This document shows, in pieces, positions 1 through 11,884 of a stretch of DNA of 64,000 nt. Where the stretch lies: the NCBI GenBank assembly GCA_011037195.1, contig JAAEAF010014523.1, positions 1 to 64,000 of the forward strand, read 5' to 3'. The translations under genes were made by a program, and so were the position numbers. Origin of the DNA: Triatoma infestans (taxonomy: Eukaryota > Arthropoda > Insecta > Hemiptera > Reduviidae). The notes under the pieces are model-generated. The model saw nothing but the letters and a program-made list of their open reading frames with translations, was not told where the DNA came from and ran no database searches. Every line of letters starts with the position of its first letter. Positions within the stretch are counted from its first letter, which is position 1.

Positions 1-38
<38 letters not shown>
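1..38. repeat. (TA)n(TG)n microsatellite
   Basis: A TA run passes directly into a TG run. The sequence after it (AACAAAATATCTC) also follows the TG run near 19200 and resembles 16880, so this may be the edge of an interspersed repeat R copy rather than an isolated microsatellite. Confidence 0.9.
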
Positions 39-344
39 GTTTGTTGCAACAAAATATCTCGAAGTCGACAAATCGTAGGAAGCTTAAAGTTGGTATATAC
101 CTACGTACTTCCACTGCAACTGACAACCTTGCAGGGAAAACCATGAACCAGGCGTCTGACTTCATGGTTTATTCAGTTTCGTCAACGCTCTGAGGAGACA
201 GTAGCTTATGCCTTTTTCTACAGTACCACTTCAGCATAATGTGTGGTTTAACCACCTACATAATATTAATATATACATTATAATGTGCAAATCTTGGGGA
301 GAAATGACGAAAAAAATACAAATTGTGCTTTTGTAATTATAAAT

Positions 345-850
345 AAAATATGTTAGTAGAAATATATTTAATATTGATTTATTATTACTTAGTAAAATTT
401 CAAGATTGGGTTTTTACGAAGGTTGGATGAAAACAATAATAAACAGTTAGAAAGAAAGGTAGAATATCTTTAGTACAATAAAAGGGAATTTCCCTTTCTT
501 TCTCTCTCTTGAATTGAGGGAGGGATTATATTTATGTAGTGCCTCCAATAGTGAGGATAAAATTTTTATGGTTCAGAAAAAGTATTCATAGTCAAATGAT
601 GTAAGTGCTAAGGCCCAACCTTCAAATCGGAGATTTCACTAATTTGTAAGTTTTAATTCCTCTAAAATGTATCTAATGTAATTTTTAGACAAACGAAATA
701 TGTTTATATTTCATCTATTTATTTATTTATTTAAATAATATATATTTCTATTTAAGTTATTTATCTAAAAGAAGATTTAAAATATGAATTATAATTATTA
801 ATTATTAATTAAATTTACCCCCCCCAATACAATCATATTACAATACAATA
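345..850. repeat. Diverged duplicated block, copy 1
   Basis: AT-rich non-coding block whose landmarks recur in the same order at 3180-3800: a GGGAATTT...CCCTTTC stretch, a CCTTCAAATCGGAGA-type stretch followed by TTTGTAAGTTT and CCTCTAAAATGT, then a C-run followed by AATACAATCATATTACAA. Similarity is interrupted by indels. It looks like an old interspersed repeat; no coding potential is seen. Confidence 0.6.
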
Positions 851-879
851 TATATTAGAAGCATTGATCAAATTCCAAA

Positions 880-1610
880 TTTAAAGAAATCGGTTAACGG
901 AAGTACTATTTTATAGAATAGCGTTTTCATTTTTTTTTTAAGAATTTTCTCGAATTCTTTAATCTTGGAAAACTCATTGCTCAGATAAAAATGTATAACT
1001 TTTTTCTTAAAAAACATTCCCCTCTGCTCCAAATAATTTTAGACGGGCTTTGTGAATCGAACAGTTAGATTTAAATTTAAACTGCACAAGTTTCGTTGGT
1101 TTTGGACAGATAGCGCTCCAAACAAGTCCGGCTCAGGTATAAGAATACAAACATATAAAAGCGTACCACCTGTTTTTTTTATGGCCAATTAAATTATATT
1201 AATTGGAGTAAGTGAAGATCGGTTATAGTGTTTCACACCAGATTTTTTATTTTTTATTTTTTTTTATTCGATAAAGTAGACTCAGGTAGAAGATAGTTCT
1301 ATAGAAACCCCTGTTGGCTTGACAGTTGGAGTAATCTTTTAGCAAACTGTTTTATATTGACGAAGAATGCTACTGTTGAGGTTTTTGAGGTTTTCATTTA
1401 CGTGGAGAAATTTATCTAGCTTTAGAACCTGTGGTAGACATGGCATATTTAATTTTAGAATTATTTTTCATCACAATGTAATGACAAATATTTTGCCTTT
1501 ATTCACGGTCACAAAATGCTACACACTTTTCATCTTCATCTGAAGTATATTGTCTTAAGTTCCTCTCTCTACCGGACCATAGGTTGCCTAAAAAGGTGGC
1601 GATCGAGGTG
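880..1610. other. AT-rich spacer with repeat R traces
   Basis: Non-coding. About 880-1000 and 1180-1265 carry phrases typical of repeat R (aagaaatcggttaacgga, attggagtaagtg, tttcacaccagatttttt). About 1065-1150 is also found, diverged, at 17300-17390 (ttaaatttaaactgcacaag, then TTGGTTTTGGACAG). No gene was seen. Confidence 0.45.
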
Positions 1611-1614
1611 ATAA

Positions 1615-2062
1615 GTGAATGATCTTCATGGTTTAAGCGCTGGCTTACCCTATCTCCAACTTATTCTTGTCAGTTTAATGGGTGTTTGGACGAACTTTCG
1701 AGTTGTGGGTAGACAGCTGTTTTTACTCAGATCTAGGATCTATGAAGCCACTCTCGAACGGACTGTGAGAGCTGCGCGGTCGCCTCAGTTAGATTTCTTT
1801 TATATAGGTTCTTCATTAGTGAACACGGAAATCAGGTTACAGCCACATTATCACCCAATCTTAATTTTAGAGAAATGCGTTGTTTAAGCTGAAAGGCGAA
1901 CTTTTATATCTAAATTTCAGGTCTTCGATCGAAAAAGACTCAGATCTGGAAAGATGCCCGTTTAAAACTGCTCCGCCCGGGAAGATTTGTATCATTTCCT
2001 GGGAGAGTGCCCTCTTTGGGCAGAATTTCGTTGGCTTTGTTTTAATAAACGTACCCTCTTAA
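1615..2062 (+). other. Unrecognised higher-GC block with two short ORFs
   Basis: Two overlapping short frames of 90 and 60 codons lie in a block with more G+C than its surroundings, ending near an AATAAA-like sequence. Neither translation contains a domain I recognise. It could be a degraded transposon segment or chance open frames; no splice or start evidence favours a real gene. Confidence 0.15.
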
Positions 2063-2838
2063 GGGCAGATATAATTTCTTTTTTTGTCTGGCCAAGTACA
2101 TCTTCGTCCTTTGCTCTACGTCCGCCACGCCTGGAAGGTTAGATATAGTTGGTTAGCTGAATACTGATTATTATTATTATTGTTAATAATATCACTATTA
2201 TTATTTTTATCACCCTGTAGATTTCGTGTTTTCTTTCATCTTCTGTTCCCTCACTTATTCAAAAGGTGTGATTTTCAATTTGAAAGTTATGTTAACTCTT
2301 TAATTTAATTTACCAGTTCTGTTTTTTCCCATCTTTTTGCTTTTTTTTTTTTTGTCTTTTCTTTCTTATTGAACTTATTTCCAGCCTATTTTACTTTAAC
2401 TATTTCTATGTTTCTAATTTTTCTTTACGGACCAGTTAAAATTTGAGAATTGTAATTTTTTTTTTGTTATTTTTTACAGTGAACTCTAGCAGACGGCTGT
2501 AAAGCCATTGCTATGTATATTTTAGGTTATATATTATTGTATTTTGCATATCATTCTAAATAAATATTATTGCTATTACTATTATTTACTGTCAGAACCA
2601 GGTTTTTGACTGAAGAATCATACACCAAAATATATCCCGATCGCTAAGAACAGACTACGAACTGATGATACACACACATACATATATCCTTCTAATTAAA
2701 ATTAATGATTTTTTTATTTAATGATGAAAGCTTTTTTATGTAATTCACAAAAAAAAATAAATAATTCGTATCGCTTTGCAATTTGTTTGTCAGTTCCCCC
2801 TTTGTTTTCTATAAACAGAAAGCCACATTTATCTGTAG
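2063..2838. other. AT-rich spacer, no feature recognised
   Basis: Long T runs and ATT microsatellite-like stretches. No ORF, RNA or named repeat was seen. Confidence 0.5.
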
Positions 2839-3110
2839 TATAATGGAGTTGATGAGGAGAGAAATTGGGATTGATTAATTAGACGAGATATGAAGACACT
2901 GTTATTAATATAGCTATAAGGTTACACAAACTGCACTGGATTTGTAATGATTTTATAGAATAAAGGGTGAGAGCAGAGTTATGGCACGATGCGATGCATA
3001 TGGTTGAATCTTATAGGTAGATATCTAGATCTCTTACTGGCTTATATACAGGTTAGCCTGCTTAAGTGAGAGAGTACCAGAGAGGGCCTTATTTCTCTCT
3101 TGCCGTTACA
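2839..3110 (-). mobile_element. Solo LTR, family B subfamily 1
   Basis: Read on the minus strand it starts TGTAACGGCAAGAG and ends CTCCATTATA, like the copies at 14691, 17397 and 24524. It carries the shared block around a TATATAAG box. The 4-bp GTAG flanks both ends (2835-2838 and 3111-3114), as expected for a target-site duplication. It is slightly shorter than the copy at 14691-14998. No internal region is present, so this is a solo LTR left by LTR-LTR recombination, or a short non-autonomous element. Orientation follows the primer-binding-like site beside the 24524 copy. Confidence 0.8.
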
Positions 3111-3179
3111 GTAGCAATGACTGTTTTTTTTTTAAGTAATGTGTAATGTGCACACTGTTGGAAGAAATTATTATAATAG

Positions 3180-3800
3180 ATCGAATTATTATAAATAAAA
3201 GAATCTTAACATTTTGAAATATATCTTTAAAATTTAGATTATAAAGCCAAGTTAAGGCTGGGTTTTTGAAGGTCAGATAACCACAAAAGAGCACAGTTAG
3301 GAAAGTTGAATACCCCTTTATAATTACAATGAAGGGAATTTTCATCCCTTCCACTCTTCCGGGGGTGGAAAAGGTATATATATGTAAGGGCGACAATAAT
3401 TAGGGGGATCAAAACTTTAGACTGAAGGTGTGCCAGAGTGTTTCCTGAAAAGTTGTAGTAGTGTGTGGTAGACCTACATTCAAAATGCCAAAACCTTCAA
3501 GTCGAAGACTAATAAATATGTAAGTTTCTATTCCTCCAAAATGTGAATATAAAATATTAGGATAATAATTTATAAACGAATAAGTTTTGTATTAATTTTA
3601 TTAATTATTTGAATAATATATGAATATTTCTTTTTATATGTATTCTTTTGGGCATTTTGTATTCCTTCTCAGTTCAGATAACCACAAACCTCACGAAATC
3701 CCATTTGAAAAGATTCCAAATATAAATTACAATAATTAGTTATTCATTAACATAACACATCTAATTTAATTTGCCCCCCCAATACAAATCATATTACAAA
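3180..3800. repeat. Diverged duplicated block, copy 2
   Basis: Second member of the repeat at 345-850, with the same order of landmarks (CCTTCAAGTCGAAGA, ATGTAAGTTT, CCTCCAAAATGT, C-run plus AATACAAATCATATTACAA). The solo LTR at 2839-3110 lies between the two copies. Confidence 0.6.
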
Positions 3801-4470
3801 TGCTATTAAAAAGAGAATGTAATTTACATTAGGAATTCTCCAGAACGATTCAATCCTTTTCATGGGAAAAACTGAATGACTGAAAAGCTTATTCGACCGC
3901 AAATCTTATTAAAATAATATCTGGTAATATAAAATGTAGGACATCCTCTTTTTTTAAAAATAATCGCTCGTTTATTAAATGTCAAAAAAATTATATTTCG
4001 TGATTTAATCATCGTAAAGTGAGAAGGTAAATTCCTTCAAATAAAAATAAAGAAAATTCAGTGGAAATAAAAAAGCTTTATTTTATTATAAAAAAAAAAT
4101 GAAGAAAATCATCATATTTCATACTGTAATAAAAAAAAAAAATGTTTTCCACATCAGTAATAATAAACTTATTTCTGAAATAATGATGGCATTTCACACA
4201 CCATTAGCTTAATATTAAATGGAAAAAATTTTCTTGGCTAAATATTTTCACTCGTGAAAAATAAATCATAGATTCAAAGGTAACAGAACTTATTGCGTTT
4301 TATATAATATAATTGAGGTAATTTGAAATCTAGGAATATTATTCTCGTATTTATGGCAAAATTATAGGATAAGTTTAATTTATATTAATAAATAATAAAA
4401 AAATATTTAAATTTCTTCCCCAGATTCTTCAAAATTTGGGGAATACTCTATAGAAATTTCCGGAGTGAAT
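3801..4470. other. AT-rich spacer, no feature recognised
   Basis: Dominated by A and T runs; no ORF of note, no RNA and no recognised repeat. Confidence 0.5.
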
Positions 4471-5086
4471 TGAAATGTTTCTTGGATTTGTTGTTGTTGC
4501 AGTGTATTGTGGCTTGTAGTGGCTTGAGCGGTTTTGTAAAAGGGCTTGTAAGTATATATGTTTAAGAGAGAAGTATTAGTAATAGGAAAGTAGTCACCAC
4601 TGCTAACAATAAATATATTCTATTAAAATTATAACTACAAGTTATTTACAAAGGAATTATTAACTTATTAATATGCACTGATGCTAAGAGAGTGAAAAAA
4701 ACAAGTGTTCTGCTTCGGTGTCTACAAAAACAAAACTGCCCTTAATAAATGATCTAGAATAAAGGCAAATCTCTTCACTGGCATGAGTTTAAGAGAGCGA
4801 TTCCTGAAGCAAGTGTTCTGGCTTTGAAAGCAGAATGCAGACTGTCTTGAAGGAATGCTCTCTCTAACAAAACAGTTGGCCAAGTGGCATTGTATTAATT
4901 TAACAAATTTTTGTGCCTTTGTTTCCCTAATAGCAATGACCCATATTATAGTACCTGACTCTAAATACTCTCTTTTTGAAGGTAAATTCACTATTTATTT
5001 TCCAAAACTGCTTCACTTAAATATTGTCAAAATTCACTGAACTATTTTTCAAAACTATTATTTTTGCATTTTTTTCTTCCACTACA
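4471..5086 (-). mobile_element. Solo LTR, family A, copy 1
   Basis: On the minus strand it begins TGTAGTGGAAGAA and ends ACATTTCA, giving TG...CA termini like the copies at 24103, 32536 and 56281. Internal landmarks shared with those copies include a segment reading gccaagtggcattgtattaa and a segment reading gcttgtaagtatatatgtt. Flanking 4-mers are GAAT and CAAT, a near-match consistent with an aged 4-bp target-site duplication. No internal coding region is present. Short ORFs within it are not conserved between copies and are not genes. Confidence 0.78.
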
Positions 5087-6040
5087 CAATGTTTCCATAA
5101 AGTTAAAGAGGAAAAGAGTAATTGAAAATTGATGACGCATTATTGTGTAAAAATTACATAATTTCCCCTTATGATAGATTTAATGGAAATCAAGCCAGTC
5201 ATTATTGAAAAAATGCTGCCACCAAGCACTGGAACTCAGCAGTTTCAATATAATCCATATACCAAGCGCTACCATCGTTCCTCCAAAGTGCACCTTCAAC
5301 ACCTCGCACTACCTATTCTATTAAGCCCACTACAAAGTATTGGCGAATGAGCTCCAATTCGGAGCTCCAAATTTCCCCCTAGAGGTTGTCTTTAGCTCAC
5401 ACGAAGAGCACCAAGAAAGATGGGAATAAAAAGCCGACAATCTGAAGTTATTTTTAGTAAGTTGCCAGATAAACTTTGAAGATTTATAAAGTCGGAAGAA
5501 GAGCTAAATCAATATTTGAAGTAATCTAAATAAGATAATAAAAAAAAATCAAGAGCTGACAGTGTTTCTCAACACAACTATCCAGAGTATTTCATCTGTT
5601 TGTAAGATACAGTCATCAATCTCATCTAGCTATCATCAAAAACATTTTTGCTATAGAGTCTTCATCAAGCTGGCCATTCTTGCTATTCGATTATTAAACA
5701 AGCAAGAATTTAAACTGGGAAAATTCGACGTCGCGCTTTAGACGACTCAAATCAGCCAATGCTACCAGAAATTATCCAATTCCACGTACGTTACAAACAT
5801 CTTCAATCATCTCTCGGTCACTCCTTCCTATATTTTATTGCAAGTAACTAGTTTTTCTGGTTACACTTAAACAGAATTTGCGTAAAAAGTGCCCTAGTGA
5901 GTTTTGTGACTTAATTTTCATCACCAATCACAATTCGTTACTATCGTATAGAATAATATTTAATATCTAAAATAAATGGAAGGAGATCCTAAATAGATTA
6001 TTTAATTTAAGCTGCAATAAAAAAAACTCGTCTCTTTGTA
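5087..6040. other. Spacer, no feature recognised
   Basis: Moderately AT-rich. A phrase near 5345 (ggcgaatgagctccaatt) resembles one near 32265, possibly an old repeat. No gene was seen. Confidence 0.4.
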
Positions 6041-6079
6041 ATGCATATAAAATTAAAAGTAAGAATAATTTTCTCTTAT

Positions 6080-7012
6080 TATAAGAAACACTTTGAGAAG
6101 TTGGAGGCTGACCCAATTATTGTAGGTCCGCCTCCGATACAATGGCTCCTAAATACAACTTTGACTTTAGCCTTCAGAGTTCTCGTAGCGGACAGAAGGG
6201 CTCGGGAGTATGGACCCCTGATTCGACTCTATATGGTATACGGACGGCTCCAGGACGGAAGACGGTATAGGAACTAGTTAGTATGTATGGGGCTAATCCG
6301 AGAGAGAACATCTCTCAGGAAATCAGGTAAGCTAGCTACAGTCTTCAAGCAGAGCTAGTCGCAATCGTTACTTGTTCCACTGAAATAAAAAGAGTGGGGT
6401 ACACAACTCCAGAGTCGTCATTTTCTCATCCAAGATGGCTTTACTGTGCCATCTGCTCCTATCAGGTCAATTCGAGAGATGAGTGAGACGGTCTGGGGTA
6501 TCCTCATTGAAATTAGTAACCAAAATAAGTTTTTTTTGTAGTTTTTGTATCAGGGAATACAGGGTATACGGGCCTGGATGATTGATAATTAGATGATTAA
6601 ATAGAGTTAATAATAACCAAAAAAAAAGTCTGGGAAGGCCCTTATTGGACCTGAACCTTTTTTACGGCATTGTAAGATGTCTCATGAGTGCAGCCATCAA
6701 AACATGGGCGTACAATAGGTAAGAAGAATAGTGGTGGAAATCCCCAGGCAAGAGACAAGAAAAATCCCCAGAAATGTTATAGCCTATGGATAGCCAGTGT
6801 AGTTTTTATCAGGAGGAAAATGAAACAGGACTGCACCTATTGTGTCAGTGTGTGTGGGGCTATTGTGGTTATGATTTCCCCTCTTTTGGGGAGGAGAAGT
6901 TGAAGTCTCAAGCCTTAACCAAGAGACTTTATGCAGACTTCGAAGTCTAATTAAAAAGACAAGGCTAGAAAGAGTACTCTAATTGGTGGTTGCCACAATA
7001 GATCCATAGCGT
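6080..7012 (+). pseudogene. Decayed LINE fragment (RNase H to 3' end)
   Basis: Broken relic of a non-LTR retrotransposon of the group whose RT is followed by RNase H. In pieces of different frames one can read a YTDGS-type RNase H start near 6236, a YGAN...LQAELVAI stretch near 6280-6370 carrying the FQAE-type acidic motif, a GPEP motif near 6645, and a TxLHLLCQC zinc-knuckle-like stretch near 6830. The 3' end near 6985-7010 has TGCCACAATAGATCC, matching the 3' ends at 12500 and 20447. Multiple stops and frameshifts rule out function. An extra AT-rich stretch at about 6495-6620 may be a later insertion. Confidence 0.65.
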
Positions 7013-7181
7013 AGCGGTGGCGCATGTTTAATAGCCAACTCCCCATAGAATCTACCTATCGCGAAATATTTCTTATAATAACTTAAACATTCAAATAAGA
7101 GTGGAAGTTGGGTTCTTAAATTATTCTGAGATGTCTTCAAATCACTTTCCATTAGAAACAAATATGATTTCATAAATACTG

Positions 7182-7495
7182 CTAGATATTTGTTGTGGTG
7201 GTTGGTTCCGCAGAGCTGGAAAGCATCAGAGACATTTTCCGTGGTAGCCTGCTTCATTTTGTGGTCATCGACCGGTTTCGGGCGTTCGCCCATCTTCAGG
7301 ATGCGTTTTTCAAACAGTGTGCCAACACAGACTCGTACAGAGTAACTTAGTTAGTGGAAACTAAGTCTCTTACGAGTCTGGCTGGCACACGTCTGAAAAA
7401 CGCATCCTGAAGATGGGCGAACGCCCGAAACCGGTCGATGACCACAAAATGAAGCAGGCTACCACGGAAAATGTCTCTGATACTACTAGATATTT
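7182..7495. mobile_element. Fold-back (hairpin) element 1
   Basis: Long inverted repeat: arms 7225-7352 and 7359-7481 pair around the 6-nt loop AGTGGA. The outer 88 nt of each arm (7225-7312 and 7394-7481) are exact reverse complements by eye; the inner parts differ by small indels. The arms contain GACCGGTTTCGGGCG and GAAGCAGG. The 10-mer CTAGATATTT flanks the unit (7182-7191 and 7486-7495), like a target-site duplication, leaving about 33 unpaired nt on the left. No ORF inside is a real gene. It is likely a fold-back MITE or an inverted SINE/LINE end; the family is unknown. Confidence 0.75.
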
Positions 7496-7769
7496 TCATT
7501 GAATCCTTTTCTAATCGGTAATTTTTTTTTTTCTATCATAAATCCATTTTCGCCAGGAAATTGAAAAACAAGGAAAGAAAAACTTTTATTTTTACCTAAT
7601 AAAATACGGTTCTCTCAGTCCTAATTAAAAGAAATCGAACTGAGAGAAATCTGGTGGAAAATACTTGGACTTTTTTAAAAGACCTGTAGTTAATACAATT
7701 ATAAATTTGACAAACTTTCTTCGAACTTGAAATTTTTACTCTAACATAAATAATGTGACATGTTGTTTC

Positions 7770-8110
7770 CATTTAGTATGTGATTAAATTAGTCCAGAAG
7801 AATAGTGGACTTAAATTGAGCGGATTAAATGAAAATAGTTTGGAGCCGTTTTCATGAAAATTCGAAAAAATCTCTTGTGTAAAATTTCGGCTTCCGCTTT
7901 AACTGATCTATTCCAGAATTTTGGAATTCTAGCGGTTTTTTTTAATTTACAACGATTTCACAAGAAAATCTATTGCAGTCTTTTTCTACTGCAGAAATGT
8001 CGTACAAAATATAGATGACAGAAATATTGACTGAAATCTTCGTGGCAGATATTTTTTTTTTTTTAAAAAAAAGTCACTTTTGAGTTCTTCTTGCAATATA
8101 TATTTTTTGA
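7770..8110. repeat. Interspersed repeat R fragment
   Basis: Contains R-type phrases (ttggagccgttttcatgaaaattcg, taaaatttcggcttccg) seen at 16280, 58960 and 60430. Non-coding. Confidence 0.45.
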
Positions 8111-9505
8111 GATTCATCACAGAGAGAGAGACAAATCTTTATTACAGAAGTAAGAGAAAATAAAAATATAAGTTCAAACCTTATTTTTGTAACTTTTGCC
8201 CACATTTATTCAAATTTAATTTGAAGTCTAGACACTTCCCTATAAATATGAAAACATAATTTAAAAAATATTTCCTTATTCCTTGAAATATTATTAAAAT
8301 TAAAAAAAAAAATAAAAAAAAAGTTAAATAAGGTGTAAAATTTAAATTTAAAAAACTTACAAACAATATAATAAAATATAATAATAAAATAATATAAAGA
8401 AATAAAAAACAAGGAAATATACGTAAATACATATAAGTACAGAAGCACCAAAATCAATTCCTCAGTCATCTCTTCTATTCAACGTTTAAAATATTTTATC
8501 TAGAGTATGACGTAACCAAGCTTAAGTAGGATTAGAAAACGATTTGGAAGCCACACGAATTACTATCCTATATTCATATCTTGACCATTAGGGAGCTTTA
8601 TTTTTTTTATTTTTTTTTTTTACAAAGTAAATGCTCTAACTTTTTAATATTGAAACAAAGAAAAATTTTAAATACGCTAAGAGATAGTTTTTATTGTTTA
8701 AATTTATTGTTTAAACTTGTATAAAAATAAATAACAATAACCACTAATAAAGATTAGGGCAATATTTAAAAAAAATAGTTAACAAAGTAGTTTACAACTT
8801 CAGAACAGTGAAAAATTCCGCTTCATGATTATTCCATTTCATTTTTCCACAACCTTTTTTGAAAACTTAAAAATCACATTTTATTTCCGAAAAGTTTTTG
8901 GCTTCAGTGTTCACCTAATAGGTGGGGAACATAGTTTATGTTCTCTGAGTTATACTAATCAATGTTTTCGGCAATTCAACAATGGACTTACTTAGATTTT
9001 ATTGCCTTGCTTCGAGGTGATTGTAGTTGAAGGTTTGGCGACCTCTACACGTACGATGGAAGGAATGGGTAATTTTGAATCTACACTGCTGGAAAATATT
9101 ACGAGATTTTTCCTCCTGTTATTGTCTGCTTAATTTTGTGGTCATTTTGTAGTTTCTGCCAACATCAGGACCTTGCATAGATTGTCTAGCATAGAGTCCC
9201 CAAACTATGAGACCTGCTACGAGTTTTATCCGGCCAGCAATGCTTTTGGACAGTTTTAAGAGTAAATAAATATAATATCAAACGTTAAACGATTTGAACT
9301 GAAGCCAGGAGGAAAGTAAGAATGTGCCATATTTACTTAAATCTATAATATTTACAATATGAAAAGTATTGTTGTCGACAAGCATTTGCAAACTGACATT
9401 TAAATTTTAAACGAAACATAACTTGGTTTCAATAATACTAAGTTATGACTTTATTAATACTTTGAATAACAATGATAAAGGGTAAATATTATAATATTTG
9501 AAATC
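8111..9505. other. AT-rich spacer with one hairpin-family trace
   Basis: Mostly A/T runs. About 9090-9180 contains gaaaatattacgagattttt and gcttaattttgtggtcat, resembling the arm of the fold-back element at 7182. Open frames at 8181-8469 come from low-complexity AT sequence and are not genes. Confidence 0.4.
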
Positions 9506-9506
9506 G

Positions 9507-9682
9507 AAGGAATAGCTAAGTGGTTAGCGTACTGGACTTCCATGCGGAGGACACGGGTTCGATTCCAGCTGTGCTACGCTTAGATTTTTTTCTTCCTAGG
9601 AGCATCTTAACTCACTGGCCGGAGAAGACTCCGGGGTTGACGCGCCTTAAATTAAAATAATAATAATAATAATAATAATAAT
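9507..9682 (+). mobile_element. SINE A copy, internally deleted
   Basis: tRNA-derived head with A box (TAGCTAAGTGGTTAGCG) and B box (GGTTCGATTCC), then a CTTAGATTTTTTTCTTCCTAG linker. The central domain is mostly missing. The 3' end reads GACGCGCCTTAAATTAAAA followed by an (AAT)n tail, identical in layout to 51081-51325. Such elements are transcribed by RNA polymerase III and moved by LINE enzymes. Confidence 0.85.
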
Positions 9683-9984
9683 TGAATTGTGCATATTAGA
9701 TGATTAAATATTGTTATTAACAAGAAAAAATAAAAAATAAAAAAATTGTTGCACAAACTATGAAAAATACCAACAGGATTGTAGTATTTGTTGTTACAAT
9801 GACTTAACGATAGTACCCACAAAACAATACCACAGATAACCAGTCATTATGTTCTACTGTCCACCATTCTATTGTTCGGCTCACACTAGCCAATTAATTA
9901 AACCTACCTGCCTTTATAATCACAATTAACCTGTGAACACGTTCCAATCACAATTAACCTACTCTAATGCTTTCTCTATATGTA

Positions 9985-10015
<31 letters not shown>

Positions 10016-10922
10016 CCTTATCAATTAATATATGTTTGTTTGTTTGTTCTTTGTTGTATGCACGTGTCTGTTTTTTGAGTTTGTGTGTGTGCGTATACAT
10101 TTTGTATTTATTTTCTTATGTAAATTGTATTTACATCATTTTACATCTTACAAACTACTGATCAATTAAACTAATGGATCTCTTTATTAATTGCTTCATC
10201 AATTCCTTTGAATTTTTTTTCCCCCCACAAAATTAAAACAAGCATATAGGAATGCAGCATCTATTGCTGGTGTGTGTTGTTTATGTTTGTACGGTTAGCA
10301 TTTACTTTCTTTCAACATTCAGATTCTTTCTAACCTAAGTGGACCAGCATGATTATAAAAACAGTGATGGATTCGTGACGTTTCGTTGATTATTCAACGT
10401 AACATTTTTCGTATATTTTTTTTTTTCTATAATTTGGTTTTACATTCTATTATTGCAGTAAGAAGAAGCAAGGCCTTATACTAAATTTTCATAACTTCAC
10501 CTTTTTGGGGTATGTACCCTGATTATGAAAAAATATTTTTAAGAAATGTTGTAGATTAAAACCCTTTCTGAGTAACCAATGACTCATATATACACCATTT
10601 ATATTGTAACTTACCATAACATACGGCTTTAATTATGGGGGTTCAGTAAAACTTTTCAATCTCCAGTCTAAAATCCTTCACACCATTGTTAACAAACTGT
10701 TTCAAATCCAACCATTCATATAGACTTAAAATTCCTTTGCTCGAACACGATATAAAAAAAAAAATCCATTTTTATTTTCTTCTAATCCACTTATTCGAAA
10801 CTTTATCACCAAATTCTTTTAAGATAATCCTCTCAGATGTTTCAGGTGCTAGTGGCATCGCGACTTCATCTCCTCAGATGAAAAAAGCAATTTTTTTTTT
10901 TTAAATTTAAGACTGTAAATAT
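9683..10922. other. AT-rich spacer with (TA)n near 9985-10016
   Basis: Simple repeats (TA)n and TTTG runs. The short frame at 9967-10161 arises from them. No gene was seen. Confidence 0.45.
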
Positions 10923-11118
10923 CTGGTCATTGGTACCCGGAGCCTTCTCAGTGCACTGTCAGCCTCCGGACAGTGTTCTCACGTTACAGACAACACGGTC
11001 CATCACCGGCCAGGGGCTCCTAGAAAGAGAAAATTTAAGGGCCACACAGTTGGACCTCGAATTCGGGTCCTCCGCGTGGGAGTCCAGTGCGCTAACCACT
11101 GAACTAATCGCTTCTCTT
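10923..11118 (-). mobile_element. SINE A copy
   Basis: On the minus strand: tRNA-like head with GTTAGCGCACTGGA and GACCCGAATTCGAGG-type B region, the T-rich linker, the central domain (GATGGACCGTGTTGTCTG), then GCACTGAGAAGGCTCCGGG near the 3' end. It lies in the opposite orientation to the copy at 9507. Matching open frames are not genes. Confidence 0.85.
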
Positions 11119-11429
11119 TCTTCAGAAGTAACGTATCGTCATATGGTGTTTGTTTATGTGTTTGCTATTGTGGTAACAAATAAATTCAAAAACGAAAAAT
11201 CCAAAGCTTAATTATTCTGTTTTAATTTCATGCACAAATTGATGTAAAAAAAATATTGAGAATAAGACTCAACTCCCTATTGTGTCCAAAGGTTTACTAC
11301 TAAGACGGACTTGCCAACCACTAACCATCAACAGTGCATTAATACCCACTTCTACACCTTACCGAGGTCTTTACTAGGTACTTTACACACACACGCAAAC
11401 AAATACACAGGACTTAAAAGAAAAGAACT

Positions 11430-11690
11430 ATACTGACCTAACGCACTATTTAGCAAGACCTTTTGGACATAAAACCACGGTTACGTAGACCATACGAATT
11501 CACTCTTTACAAAACACTACTTAGACCGATATGGAGCAGAACTGTGGGGCTCCGTATAACCTTACAATATATATATAATAACCCATTCCGTCTTTCGCCG
11601 AATAGCTATAAAGTACCTTATCATGTTCTCCATTTGCACCCTTCATCACAATATTTTCCTTCGTCATTGATCTAATCCACACCAGTTTTG
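11430..11690 (+). pseudogene. LINE fragment, post-RT (thumb) region
   Basis: A frame near 11465-11560 reads LYKTLLRPIWS, followed after a frameshift by an ELWGS-type stretch. This phrase is typical of the region after the RT domain in Jockey/I-group LINEs. The remainder is frameshifted and short. It sits upstream of a SINE B head and another LINE fragment, so it is one piece of a mixed insertion site. Confidence 0.55.
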
Positions 11691-11759
11691 TAAAGCCACG
11701 GTGTAATAGGATAAGAAGAGAGGGATCTGAAGCAGAGAGAGAGTGACACACACAAAATT

Positions 11760-11880
11760 GAGACCTATGCCGGATAGTGAGCCGTAGAGGCTGGTAAAGC
11801 GAAAAATCTAAGAGCAGCACTGCTGGATTCGAAACTGGGGACCTCGGCGTTCTAAGTCCAGTATCCTGTTCTTTACAAGA
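11760..11880 (-). mobile_element. SINE B head fragment
   Basis: Minus-strand tRNA-like head: ACTTAGAACGCCGAGG, then CCCAGTTTCGAATCC (B box), a linker with CTTAGATTTTTCGC, and the start of the central domain. It matches the heads at 45250-45350 and 56940-57030. Truncated and diverged. Confidence 0.6.
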
Positions 11881-11884
11881 ATTT

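Noticed and set aside
4722..5040. 89- and 61-codon frames on opposite strands
   Set aside because: They lie inside a solo LTR and are not open in the other family-A copies.
8181..8469. Overlapping 83- and 87-codon minus frames with membrane-like Phe/Ile/Leu content
   Set aside because: Produced by AT-rich low-complexity DNA (runs of AAT and AAA); no conserved motif, start context or repeat relation.
9507..9580. Functional tRNA gene at a SINE A head
   Set aside because: No acceptor stem pairing and a conserved SINE 3' body follows; copies at 10923, 36925 and 51081 have the same layout.
9967..10161. Cys/Tyr-rich 64-codon frame
   Set aside because: Arises from TATATA and TGTGTG simple repeats.
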